A stretch of 21,041 bases of DNA. It comes from CAYFUR01 sp964346275 (lineage in GTDB: Bacteria > Sumerlaeota > Sumerlaeia > SLMS01). A program made the position numbers and the translations under genes. Below, piece after piece: positions 1 through 7,137 of the stretch (the first letter of the stretch is position 1; every line of letters starts with the position of its first letter). The notes under the pieces are model-generated. The model worked only from the letters and a program-made list of their open reading frames with translations, was not told where the DNA came from and did not search any database. The DNA is taken from the NCBI GenBank assembly GCA_964346275.1, contig CAYFUR010000063.1, forward strand, positions 1 through 21,041. The letters are read 5' to 3'.

Positions 1-591
1 CTCAGCGACGACACAATCGCCCTGACCCAGTTCGGCGGCGTGAATTACTACGCCACGGCGGACTTTGATACCACCGGCTACACGAACTCCACGGGCGGCG
101 ATAGCTTCGCCCGCGAAGTCCAGTACAACCCGACGGACAACGTCATTTACCAGACCAAGAACGGCAACAGCGAAGCCGTTAAGGTTGCTGGTTACTACGG
201 CGGCGGCACCGCCGCTGCCGGCGGCTATACGTGGACCGCGGATGCCCTGATTCCCGACGGCGCCATCGACACCGCTTTTGGCACGGCCACGAGCCACGGC
301 TCCTATGACGACGACCTCCGTGTTTTCTTCGACGCCAGCAATGTGTCCACGGACGTCAAGGTCCGCGTCTATGACGTCGGTACCGGCGGCACCAACTTCA
401 GCCTCCTTCAGACCATTGATGGAACAACGACGGACGCCGGTGGCGGCGGCCAGCCGTTCCCCATCAACGCGGTGTCCGACGCGATTTACGTTGCTCCGTT
501 CCTCTATGTGGCAACGTCCACAAACGGCGGCTCGATTTACGTGTTCGAAAACGAAAACTTCACGAGCGTTTCCGACTGGTCAATGTTCTAA
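1..591 (+). CDS. Secreted/beta-rich hypothetical protein, C-terminal part (5' end outside window)
   Basis: The frame is open from base 1 to the TAA at 589-591 (196 residues visible), so this is the 3' end of a longer gene; the GTG at 40 is only an internal Val and not needed as a start. The protein is rich in Gly, Thr, Ser, Asn, Asp and aromatic residues, poor in Lys/Arg, and has alternating short beta-like stretches, for example around VIYQTKNGNSEAVKVAGYY, VRVYDVGTGG, DAIYVAPFLYVATS and GSIYVFENENF. That composition is typical of extracellular beta-propeller or beta-sandwich proteins. I see no PEP-CTERM, LPXTG or type IX sorting tail at the C-terminus, which ends DWSMF. I do not recognise a named family. 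Function unknown; secreted location is inference from composition only. Confidence 0.75.
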   Translation, partial: LSDDTIALTQFGGVNYYATADFDTTGYTNSTGGDSFAREVQYNPTDNVIYQTKNGNSEAVKVAGYYGGGTAAAGGYTWTADALIPDGAIDTAFGTATSHGSYDDDLRVFFDASNVSTDVKVRVYDVGTGGTNFSLLQTIDGTTTDAGGGGQPFPINAVSDAIYVAPFLYVATSTNGGSIYVFENENFTSVSDWSMF

Positions 592-618
592 GCTAGTCTC
601 GAAACGAAGCGTGATCTT

Positions 619-652
619 GGGGGAGCCCTCGCGGCTCCCCCATTTTGTTTTT
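619..652 (+). terminator. Rho-independent terminator after the first gene
   Basis: A perfect 9-bp GC-rich stem (619-627 with 633-641, sequence GGGGGAGCC/GGCTCCCCC) has a 5-nt loop and is followed by ATTTTGTTTTT. It lies 27 bp after the upstream stop codon. The T tract is only on the + side, so it should terminate the first gene and not the convergent amidohydrolase gene, whose stop codon starts at 653. Confidence 0.9.
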
Positions 653-1928
653 AATTTCTCAACCTGGGAAACAGGTCTCGCGCGTTTCCCGTCGCCAGGC
701 GTTGGACCAACCCCGGTACGGCCTTGTAGCGCAGCCACTTCTCCTCCACCAGTTCTTCCAGCACCTGCGAAATCCCCCGCCGGGCAATCGCCGCCGCCCC
801 CGGCACCATCTCCACCGCCGTCACATCCCCGCCAAAGGCCAGCACCTTGTTCGCCGGGGCACTCAGCAGGAACTCCTTCAAAAAGCGCCGCGAGGCGATA
901 GGATTGAGCGACCACGCCCAGCACATGTCCACCACGGCGTTCTCGTAGTGTTTGGCCATGGCGATCGCCTCGTCCTGATGAGGCCACGTGATATGCATCA
1001 GAATAAAGCGCGCATCGGGATGCAGGCGGCAAAGGGCCGCCATATCCTCGGCATGGTGCCGGAGCCAGCCCGGCCGCAGCATACCGTTCCCCGCCATATA
1101 GCCCGTGTGGATTTTCACCGGGAGGCGATATTCCACGGCCTTGCGGATACAGTAATTGAAAAGGAAATCCTGGGCGGGCTTGCGCTCGGCATCCGTGCTT
1201 TCGCCCCGCTTTTTCAGATAGACGTCGAAGGAGCGCTCCGCATCGCGGCGCAGAACGCTCTCAAAATCCAGCCGCCGCAGGTAGGCCGCCTGGTTTTTCA
1301 GCGCGATGGCCTTGGGCCCGTATTGCTCGAAGCACCAGTCGATTACTTCCAGCCAATCTTTCAAGTGTCGAACATCTTTTCCCGCCTGCTCGGAGAGAAG
1401 CTCAATCTCCAGAGTGCTTGCCATGGCGACAAAACTCAGATCCTGGTGGAGGAGTTCCGGCTGCGCTGTTTCGAGGAAAGGGCGCTTTTCCACCGAGTTG
1501 ACCTGGCAATGGTCGAGGCGGGCAACATCCAGCAGGAGATGCTCGTAATACCCCGGCTTGATCAGTGCCTTCAGGCCGTCGTTAATTTTTTCCCAGTTTT
1601 CGTCGGTGATATCGTCCTCGCCAAAGAGGAGAAGAATGGCCTCGCGCACCGTCATGCCATATCCCGTTTGCCGCATCAGGGGCCACCAGGGGCGCACCAG
1701 GTGCCATTTCTCGTCCGGCGGGGTCTCCCTCAGCAGCATGCGCCGCCGGTCTTCCTCGGGCATGCCCGCGCTGGCCAGTTCCTGCTCGACGTAGAGACTG
1801 AACAGAATGCCGATATCGTCGAGGCGCCAATTGTCGCCCGGCTCCAGGCGCGAGGACTCCTCGAGCAGGTGCTCGTGGGTGTCGGCGAGGGGCGTTCTCT
1901 CCACCAGATCGCGAATTTCCGTAAACAC
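651..1928 (-). CDS. Amidohydrolase-superfamily metal-dependent enzyme
   Basis: This 425-residue protein has the metal-ligand pattern of the amidohydrolase superfamily (TIM barrel, Amidohydro_2/uronate-isomerase-like branch). An HxH motif lies in DTHEHL (His18, His20), followed by VKIHTGY (His274), ILMHITWPH (His312) and FGGDV (Asp368), the expected ligands along the barrel strands. The open frame extends upstream to 2099, but that extension is Arg/Cys-rich and unlike the family. The GTG at 1928 is preceded by AAAGG eight bases upstream and puts the HxH motif about 18 residues from the start, as is usual. The substrate cannot be read from sequence; hydrolase, decarboxylase or isomerase chemistry is possible. 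It is divergent from a URO-D-fold gene with a shared 171-bp spacer, which suggests joint regulation. Its stop lies 10 bp beyond the terminator of the convergent first gene. Confidence 0.85.
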   Translation of the reverse strand: MFTEIRDLVERTPLADTHEHLLEESSRLEPGDNWRLDDIGILFSLYVEQELASAGMPEEDRRRMLLRETPPDEKWHLVRPWWPLMRQTGYGMTVREAILLLFGEDDITDENWEKINDGLKALIKPGYYEHLLLDVARLDHCQVNSVEKRPFLETAQPELLHQDLSFVAMASTLEIELLSEQAGKDVRHLKDWLEVIDWCFEQYGPKAIALKNQAAYLRRLDFESVLRRDAERSFDVYLKKRGESTDAERKPAQDFLFNYCIRKAVEYRLPVKIHTGYMAGNGMLRPGWLRHHAEDMAALCRLHPDARFILMHITWPHQDEAIAMAKHYENAVVDMCWAWSLNPIASRRFLKEFLLSAPANKVLAFGGDVTAVEMVPGAAAIARRGISQVLEELVEEKWLRYKAVPGLVQRLATGNARDLFPRLRN

Positions 1929-2002
1929 GGTGGGAACCTTTGGGAATGGGATGGTACCCCAGCAAACCGCCCCGCGCGCACACTGGCAAGGGCTTCCGCT
2001 CC

Positions 2003-2020
2003 GGAAAAGTGAATTTTTCC
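2003..2020. promoter_or_regulatory. Inverted repeat in divergent promoter region (possible operator)
   Basis: GGAAAA-6 nt-TTTTCC forms a perfect 6-bp dyad between the GTG start of the amidohydrolase (1928) and the ATG of the URO-D-like gene (2100). It could be a repressor site for both divergent genes. No clear -35/-10 pair was found nearby, so this is only a candidate. Confidence 0.3.
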
Positions 2021-2099
2021 CTGGACCCACCCTCGGCAAGGCCGCTGATTGGAGCGTGTGCCTCCGCCGGGACGAACAAAAATGCGGGGCCCGCGACAA

Positions 2100-3209
2100 A
2101 TGCAGGGACCATCCAAACGAGAGATCACGCTCCGGATCTTCCGAGGGGAAGATTACCCGGGCGTTTTATTTCAGCCGCGCATTGAACCGTGGCTGGCGCA
2201 GGCCCGCATGGGCGGCATGCTGCCGGTGAAATACCGCCATCTCGACGTGTTCGAGTTTTACGAGGCGCTCGGCCTCTCCATGCGGTATATTCATTATTTC
2301 ACGGGCCTTCCCGATCCCATCGAGCGGAGCTATGCTCCGGACGTTCGCGTTCGCTACGAAGCCACCGACCGCGCCCGCTTTGAAATCGTCGAAACACCCC
2401 ACGGCGAACTGGTGACGGAATACGCCTTCCATTCCGACGGCGGATTCCGAACCGTCGGCTTTCCCGTGCGCGAGCCGGAGGATCTGCCCAAACTGAAATG
2501 GCTTCTCCCCCGCCTTGTCTATACGTTCAACGAGGAGACGTATGCCCTGGCGGATGAGCGGATGGGACCGCTTGGCGTTCCCCAGTTCTGGGTGCCCAAG
2601 AGCCCCTACCAGGCCATGGCCCACGATTGGATGCACTACGAGGATTTCGTCTATGCGTTCCACGATGAGCCGGAGGAAATGGAAGAAGTCTTCGAAGCCA
2701 TTGATCGCTCCTACGATGACCTCTACCGCCAGATCACCGCATTCCGGCCGCCCATTGTCACCTATGGCGAGAACCTCCACTCCGGCCTGGTGCCGCCGGA
2801 CAACGCCCGGCGTTATCTGCTTCCCTTCTACGAAAAGCGCGTCGGCCAGCTCCGGGATGCCGGCATCTCGACACACGCGCATCTCGATGGCGATCTGCGG
2901 GGATTCCTCCCTTTTCTCAAAGATTTCCCCCATAATGGGCTCGAGGCCCTGACGCCTGAGCCCCAGGGCGATGTCACCATCGATGAAATTCGCGAGCATC
3001 TCGGCAACCACATCCTCCTTGATGGCATTCCCGCGATTCTCTTCCTGAAGACCTTTCCCCGCCATCGCCTGGAAGATTGTGTCAAGCGGCTCATCGATCA
3101 ATTCTACCCTCGGCTGATTCTCGGCATTTCCGACGAGTTGCCCATGGCTGCGGACGAGGAAAGCCTGGACCGCCTCATCTGGGTTTCGGAATACTGCTCC
3201 CGCCAGTAA
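2100..3209 (+). CDS. Uroporphyrinogen decarboxylase (URO-D) superfamily protein
   Basis: A 369-residue protein of the URO-D/MtaA/CmuA fold. It shows the typical opening (KREITLRIFRGEDYPGVLFQPR), the central block PKSPYQAMAHDWMHYEDFVY followed by the helix of acidic residues, the HAHLDGDLRGFLPFLK stretch where methyltransferase members often carry a His-x-Cys-Gly metal motif, then a LEALTPEPQGDVTIDEIR segment and the C-terminal LILGISDELP strand. The Cys is replaced (HLDGD), so it is unlikely to be a zinc thiol methyltransferase of the MtaA kind, and it is not HemE by context. The frame is open from a TTG at 2049; ATGs at 2082 and 2100 are both possible. I prefer 2100 because family members begin a few residues before the KRE-type helix; 2082 has a marginally better GGGA at nine bases. 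Such paralogues are abundant in Planctomycetota-like and Hydrogenedentota-like genomes; substrate unknown. Confidence 0.85.
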   Translation: MQGPSKREITLRIFRGEDYPGVLFQPRIEPWLAQARMGGMLPVKYRHLDVFEFYEALGLSMRYIHYFTGLPDPIERSYAPDVRVRYEATDRARFEIVETPHGELVTEYAFHSDGGFRTVGFPVREPEDLPKLKWLLPRLVYTFNEETYALADERMGPLGVPQFWVPKSPYQAMAHDWMHYEDFVYAFHDEPEEMEEVFEAIDRSYDDLYRQITAFRPPIVTYGENLHSGLVPPDNARRYLLPFYEKRVGQLRDAGISTHAHLDGDLRGFLPFLKDFPHNGLEALTPEPQGDVTIDEIREHLGNHILLDGIPAILFLKTFPRHRLEDCVKRLIDQFYPRLILGISDELPMAADEESLDRLIWVSEYCSRQ

Positions 3210-3213
3210 CCGC

Positions 3214-3235
3214 CCCCCCGGGCATCGCCGGGGGG
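3214..3235. terminator. GC-rich hairpin between convergent genes
   Basis: An 8-bp perfect stem CCCCCCGG/CCGGGGGG (3214-3221 with 3228-3235) with a 6-nt loop sits five bases after the URO-D-like stop codon and before the convergent glycerate kinase homologue (stop 3272-3274). No T tract follows on either strand, so it may act as a bidirectional stabilising or non-canonical terminating hairpin. Confidence 0.5.
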
Positions 3236-3271
3236 TCCGAGAGCTTCGAGACGCTTTGTCCGGCGATGAGA

Positions 3272-4447
3272 TCAATGCCCGCGCATATACGTCCGAACGT
3301 TGTCCTGGAGCCGGGTGAACGCTTCCGCCCCCAGCGTTTCGCTGGATTCTCCCTCGGCAAAGGGGCGAACATCCACACCGATCAGCGCCGCCTGCTCGAC
3401 CGCCGCCTGCTCGGCTTTCTGGCAAACGATCAGCACACGCTTGCCCGCAAGTGCCGCCTGGTGCGCCGCGTGCCAGGCCGGGCTCGTGTGGAAGCTCTTC
3501 GTCGTGAATTCTCCCTCGCAAGTGACCAGGGCGTCGCACTCCTTGAGCAAGGGGTCCAGATGAATCAAGTCGCAAAACGCCTTCGGCCCGGGCTCGAGCG
3601 TTCCGCCAAGCAGGGCGCAGGCAAAACCCAGTCCGCCGCCCGCGCCGGCCCCCGGTTCGTGCCGCAGGTCCATCCCGATCTGATCGCGAATCCGGTCGGC
3701 CCAGGCCTCCAGCATGGCATCCAGCGGTTTGACCTCCTCCGGCGCCGCGCCTTTCTTTTCTCCCTCGCCGAAGGCCAGCCCCAGCGGCCCGGAGAGCGTG
3801 CGCGTGTTTTCGCAAAAGACCGCCATGCGCAGGGTGGAAAACCGGGCATTGAGCCGGGCCACGTCGATCTCGGGAGGGACGCGGAGATCCCGCGCGCTGA
3901 CCCAGCGGGGCGGTTTGCGCTCGTGGATCAGAGCTTCCTGGAGGCGAAAAAGCATTCCCAGCCCTGCATCGGCGGTGGCGACATCGCCAATACCGATCAG
4001 GAGCCGCCGCACATCGAAACTGAGCGCGCGGACAATCAAATCGCCCAGGCCGGCGCTGCTGAAATCGAGCAGTTTGCGGCGATCCCGGGGGATCAAATGC
4101 AGGCCGAGGGGCTCGGCAGCCTCGATCATGGCGGTGGAGGATTCTTCGTCGTGGAGAAACTCGGCCACGGTGAGGCCGCCAAACGGGCCACGGCAAACGA
4201 CGCGCTGGCGCCGCACGGGCCGATAGGCGGCCAGGGCCTCGAGGAAACCGCGGCTACCATTGCTCAAGGAACCACCCCCGGACACAGAAGCCCCGGCGAG
4301 TTGGACGCCTAACTCGAGTCCTCGCCGCGCCAGGCCGGCGCTCACCAGCGGATTCAGCCGGTTTCCCAGGCACAGAATCCGGGGGTGATCCGGCAGAGGC
4401 GGCGGTTGGGGCGATTTTGCCTGGTTTGTGGAAGGCACGGAAATCAA
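3272..4447 (-). CDS. Divergent glycerate kinase (GarK/GlxK) family protein
   Basis: The fold-level pattern of the GlxK/GarK glycerate 2-kinase family (PF02595) is clear: TAMIEAAEPLGLHLIP and the SSAGLGDLIVRAL helix, GIGDVATADAGLGML (about residues 152-166), AVFCENTRTL with FGEGEKKGA, the well-kept PGAGAGGGLGFA (265-276) and VTCEGEFTTKSFHTSP (308-323). However, signature residues differ: the usual GGSATNDGG is GDVATADAG, the CDVxNPL motif is CENTRTL, and the TGEGRxDxQTxxGKxP motif is reduced to TCEGEF without Arg, Asp, Gln or the GK pair; the N-terminal DSFKGSLSA motif is also absent. It may be inactive or use another substrate. Length (391 aa) is normal. No ATG is available near the right place; TTG at 4447 or GTG at 4438 fit the family N-terminus, neither with a strong ribosome site; the frame stays open to 4555. 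Confidence 0.75.
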   Translation of the reverse strand: MISVPSTNQAKSPQPPPLPDHPRILCLGNRLNPLVSAGLARRGLELGVQLAGASVSGGGSLSNGSRGFLEALAAYRPVRRQRVVCRGPFGGLTVAEFLHDEESSTAMIEAAEPLGLHLIPRDRRKLLDFSSAGLGDLIVRALSFDVRRLLIGIGDVATADAGLGMLFRLQEALIHERKPPRWVSARDLRVPPEIDVARLNARFSTLRMAVFCENTRTLSGPLGLAFGEGEKKGAAPEEVKPLDAMLEAWADRIRDQIGMDLRHEPGAGAGGGLGFACALLGGTLEPGPKAFCDLIHLDPLLKECDALVTCEGEFTTKSFHTSPAWHAAHQAALAGKRVLIVCQKAEQAAVEQAALIGVDVRPFAEGESSETLGAEAFTRLQDNVRTYMRGH

Positions 4448-4538
4448 TGCTCGGCTAAACTCGAAAGATTTGAATGATCGTTCTCCTGATCCCTCGCAAT
4501 TCGCAAACAGAATAAATGGCTTCCCAGGGGGTTCCGCG

Positions 4539-4567
4539 TTGACGGCCCGAGCCAAAGCCCGCTCAAT
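4539..4567 (+). promoter_or_regulatory. Candidate promoter for aroA
   Basis: TTGACG (4539-4544) matches a sigma70 -35 in five of six bases and lies 17 bp before CTCAAT (4562-4567), a poor -10 match of three of six. It would give a leader of about 30 bases before the ATG at 4603. Weak and unproven. Confidence 0.25.
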
Positions 4568-4602
4568 CGACGCGCAGCCGCGTCACCTCGCAGAAGAGCC
4601 CC

Positions 4603-6102
4603 ATGCCTATGATCGCCACGGTTTATCCACCCTCCGCCCCGCTCTCGGGGGAAATCGATCCTCCCTCCTCCAAAAACTTCACCACGCGCTATATCCTCGC
4701 GAGTTGCCTCGCCTCCGGCAAAAGCGTGGTCCGCCGCCCCGCGATCCAGGACGACGCGGCGGCTCTTATTCGATGCGGCCGCGCCATGGGAGCGGAAATC
4801 ATCGCCTTGGACGCAGAAGGCCGCGAGGTGGAATACACCGCGGAAAGCCAGAATCAGGTCGATCGGCTCGAAATCTACGGGTTTGGCCCGACCCCGCGTC
4901 TTCAAAATCCCGGAGATGTCCTCAACCCCGGCAACGCCGGCGCCGTCTTTCGCATGCTTCTCGCCATCAGCGCCCTCATGCCCGAAGCGCGCTGGGAAAC
5001 CCACTATCCCGAATCCCTCGGCAAGCGCCCCCATATCGATTTGATCGAGGCGCTGCGGCAACTGGGCGTGGAAGTGGACTATGCGGAATCGGATGGACGC
5101 CTGCCGATTACGCTCAAAGGGGGACGCGAGCGCATCAAAAAATACATCGCCGCCAAGCGAAAGGAAATGCGCCTGTCCGAGGACGAGCCCTACTTCATCA
5201 CTGTCTCCGGCGAAGTCAGCAGCCAATACACCAGCGCGCTGCTCTTGCTCGCGCCACTCCTGGACGAAGAGATCGAAATCCGCGCCACGGGCCGGCTCAA
5301 GTCGCTGCCCCTGATCGAAACCACGCGCAACGTCCTCTCCCGGGCGGGCATCCATGTCGAATCCAGCAGCGCCCGCCATATCCACCGGGTGCGGCGCGGC
5401 CAGGCCTATGCCCCGCGCACCTGGGAGACGAACGGCGACTGGCCCGGCGCGGCGGCGATCCTCGCCGCGGCGGCGGCCGTGCCGGAAAGCAAAATCACCG
5501 TGCTGCGCCTCTTTCCCGACGAACAGGGCGAACGCGAATGCGTTCCCTTTTTCGAGAAAATGGGGTGCCGCGCCCAATGGCATCCCCGCCCCGGCGCGGG
5601 CGAAGTCCTGGAATTCGAAAGCCCCGCCGAGCCTCTTCGCGGCGCCTCGGTCAACGGCGACCTCTGCACTGATGCCGTTCTCGCCATGGAAGCCGCCGCC
5701 ATGGTGGCCCAGGGCGAATCCCGCTTTGTTCAAATCCGCAATTTGCAGTTCAAGGAATGCGACCGCGTCCGCGAACCCATCGAGGAGCTGCGCAACATCC
5801 GCGAGACCGCCCTGCCCCCGGAGGAAGGCGTGGAGGAGGCCGTTGCCGTTCGGCGCGCCATCTGGTTCGAGCCCGAGGATGATCCCGACACGATCCACAT
5901 CAACGGCGCGCCACAAGGCTTTGACGGCGGCCTGGACACCGACGGCCGGGGCGACCACCGGGTGATCATGATGCTCTCCATCATTGCCCTGCGCTGCCGG
6001 AAAGGGCTGCGCATCCACGGCGCCGAACACGTCAGCAAGAGCTTCCCCGGCTGGTTCGCCACCCTGGAAAAAATGGGCGTGCGGGTGGAGTTTGTGGAGT
6101 GA
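4603..6102 (+). CDS. aroA: 3-phosphoshikimate 1-carboxyvinyltransferase (EPSP synthase)
   Basis: AroA transfers the enolpyruvyl group of PEP to shikimate 3-phosphate, the sixth step of chorismate synthesis in the cytoplasm. Signatures in order: SSKNFTTR (Lys24, Arg29, matching the SKSxSNR site), NPGNAGAVFRML (109-119), GEVSSQYTSALLLLAPL (203-219), the catalytic Asp357 in CTDAV, KECDR (384-388), DHR (451-453) and SKSFPGW (478-484). At 499 residues it is about 70 longer than the E. coli enzyme (427). The extra length includes a Lys/Arg-rich insertion near 176-196, just before the SSQ motif, and one near 403-440 before DHR. In the PEP-site loop the E. coli Thr97 position is Ala114 and the Pro101 position is Met118, while the Gly96 equivalent is kept. 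ATG 4603 has GAAGAG upstream; ATG 4609 is an alternative start. No shikimate gene is adjacent. Confidence 0.93.
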   Translation: MPMIATVYPPSAPLSGEIDPPSSKNFTTRYILASCLASGKSVVRRPAIQDDAAALIRCGRAMGAEIIALDAEGREVEYTAESQNQVDRLEIYGFGPTPRLQNPGDVLNPGNAGAVFRMLLAISALMPEARWETHYPESLGKRPHIDLIEALRQLGVEVDYAESDGRLPITLKGGRERIKKYIAAKRKEMRLSEDEPYFITVSGEVSSQYTSALLLLAPLLDEEIEIRATGRLKSLPLIETTRNVLSRAGIHVESSSARHIHRVRRGQAYAPRTWETNGDWPGAAAILAAAAAVPESKITVLRLFPDEQGERECVPFFEKMGCRAQWHPRPGAGEVLEFESPAEPLRGASVNGDLCTDAVLAMEAAAMVAQGESRFVQIRNLQFKECDRVREPIEELRNIRETALPPEEGVEEAVAVRRAIWFEPEDDPDTIHINGAPQGFDGGLDTDGRGDHRVIMMLSIIALRCRKGLRIHGAEHVSKSFPGWFATLEKMGVRVEFVE

Positions 6103-6153
6103 GGCCCCGGCACAATCCGAGTCTTCTCAATGATACCGGGTGTATGGAGTTTT

Positions 6154-6183
6154 TGAGCGCACTTATACTTATGCGCGCGCTCA
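6154..6183. repeat. Inverted repeat between convergent aroA and nadK
   Basis: TGAGCGC (6154-6160) pairs with GCGCTCA (6177-6183); a shorter alternative pairing GCGCA/TGCGC (6157-6161 with 6172-6176) is possible. The loop contains ACTTAT twice in tandem (6161-6172). It sits 51 bp after the aroA stop and about 100 bp from the nadK stop. No good T tract follows on either strand, so terminator function is uncertain. Confidence 0.35.
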
Positions 6184-6238
6184 TATTCGCTTTTCTCTGG
6201 CCTGGCCACCGTCAATTGCCGGAACGAAGCTTTTTCGA

Positions 6239-6273
6239 TTAAGAGGATGAGGAAGATTAAGATGAGGAGGACG
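6239..6273. repeat. Purine-rich imperfect direct repeat
   Basis: A nearly pure A/G tract on the + strand contains GATTAAGA twice, each followed by a GATGAGGA-like block (GATTAAGAGGATGAGGA then GATTAAGATGAGGAGGA). On the transcribed minus strand it is a CU-rich tract starting about eight bases after the nadK stop. It may be a Rho-loading site, or one copy of a dispersed short repeat. Confidence 0.4.
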
Positions 6274-6280
6274 GGCTGGG

Positions 6281-7084
6281 TCACACATGCCGGTGGCCGG
6301 CGGGGGCGCCGGTGGAGCGCACCTGGCACTGCTTGCAGGTCAGCGTCGACAGCTCCCACACCTCCGCCGTGTCCTCGCAGCAGCGTATAGACAGCTTGTC
6401 CCCCGCTTCCACGGGCACTTGCTCGCGGGCGTTGTCGCCAAAGAGCAGCGCCGGGCCGCGGGTGACTTCCACCTCGATCACCGAGCCGTGTTTCAGCACG
6501 AGGTGGTTCACTGCCTCCGTGGAGTTGTTGAACGCGAGGCCGATCCCGACACGAAAGACCGATTTGGTGATGGACCGGTAATAGGCCGAGGAGCCAAAGG
6601 GCGTGGCGACGACGCATCCGTCGCCCACGATTTCCTGGCTGTAGGGCTTGCCGTCTATACGCACGCGATAGCGCACAGCACTCGTGGCCAGTTCATTGTG
6701 AAAGACGATGTCGTTGATGGCGTGGACGGCCTGGCCCGCCGCGTCGGCGCGGAGCCGTGGCAAATGGGCGACCGTCTGGCGGCCTTCGTAAACGCGGCGG
6801 AAAACCTCCGCGTTCTGGTGGCGGTCGCACTTGATATAATCGCTGTTCCGGCGAATGGGGAGTTTGGGCAGGTGGGGGAAATCCCGGTCGGCGCGAAGGA
6901 GCGATCCGTCGCCGCCATAGGTCACAACGGCTTGCGCTTCGCTGGGCGGGACGATCTCAAACCCGGCTTCTTCCAGCTCGGGCCGGATCACTTCCGCGCC
7001 TTCCCACGCAAGCGCCACGCGCCTCACGGGCGAGTGGCTGCTGGCGGCGATCTCCACTTCCGAATTGGATTCCAATGAACTCAT
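6281..7084 (-). CDS. nadK: NAD(+) kinase (ATP-NAD kinase family)
   Basis: NadK phosphorylates NAD to NADP. The 267-residue protein has the three family signatures: GGDG at 57-60 (YGGDGSLLRA), the NE pair at 130-131 in FHNELATSAVRYRVRIDG, and GDGCVVATPFGSSAY at 154-168, the glycine-rich nucleotide site. The length is close to the usual 270-300, with a short N-terminal lobe before GGDG. The C-terminus ends in an unusual Cys-containing tail (Cys235-Cys236 and CKQC at 250-253) not needed for the fold. The ATG at 7084 has GGCGG six bases upstream. The gene is the last of a leftward set following rne and a small membrane peptide 53 bp upstream, and could be co-transcribed with them. The substrate could also be related NADH kinase activity, but NadK is the simplest call. 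Confidence 0.9.
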   Translation of the reverse strand: MSSLESNSEVEIAASSHSPVRRVALAWEGAEVIRPELEEAGFEIVPPSEAQAVVTYGGDGSLLRADRDFPHLPKLPIRRNSDYIKCDRHQNAEVFRRVYEGRQTVAHLPRLRADAAGQAVHAINDIVFHNELATSAVRYRVRIDGKPYSQEIVGDGCVVATPFGSSAYYRSITKSVFRVGIGLAFNNSTEAVNHLVLKHGSVIEVEVTRGPALLFGDNAREQVPVEAGDKLSIRCCEDTAEVWELSTLTCKQCQVRSTGAPAGHRHV

Positions 7085-7137
7085 AATCTACCGCCAGGGC
7101 GAAACAGGATACGGTCCGGGCGCCTCCTGCCTCATGG

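Noticed and set aside
645..2012. 455-codon open frame on the + strand
   Set aside because: It is antisense to the amidohydrolase gene, whose metal-ligand motifs are intact. The translation is His/Arg/Pro/Gln-rich without domain motifs, as expected from GC-rich codon bias.
2166..4196. 676-codon open frame on the - strand spanning the URO-D-like gene and part of the glycerate kinase homologue
   Set aside because: It overlaps two genes with recognisable family motifs, is Arg/Pro/Gly-rich, and shows no domain. Long antisense frames are common at this GC content.
4444..6030. 528-codon frame antisense to aroA
   Set aside because: Every aroA signature is on the + strand; the antisense translation is Ala/Gly/Asp/His-rich shadow sequence with no motif.
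6154..6183. Hairpin after aroA considered as a strong bidirectional terminator
   Set aside because: No T tract follows on either strand and the loop is long (16 nt), so it is listed only as an inverted repeat.
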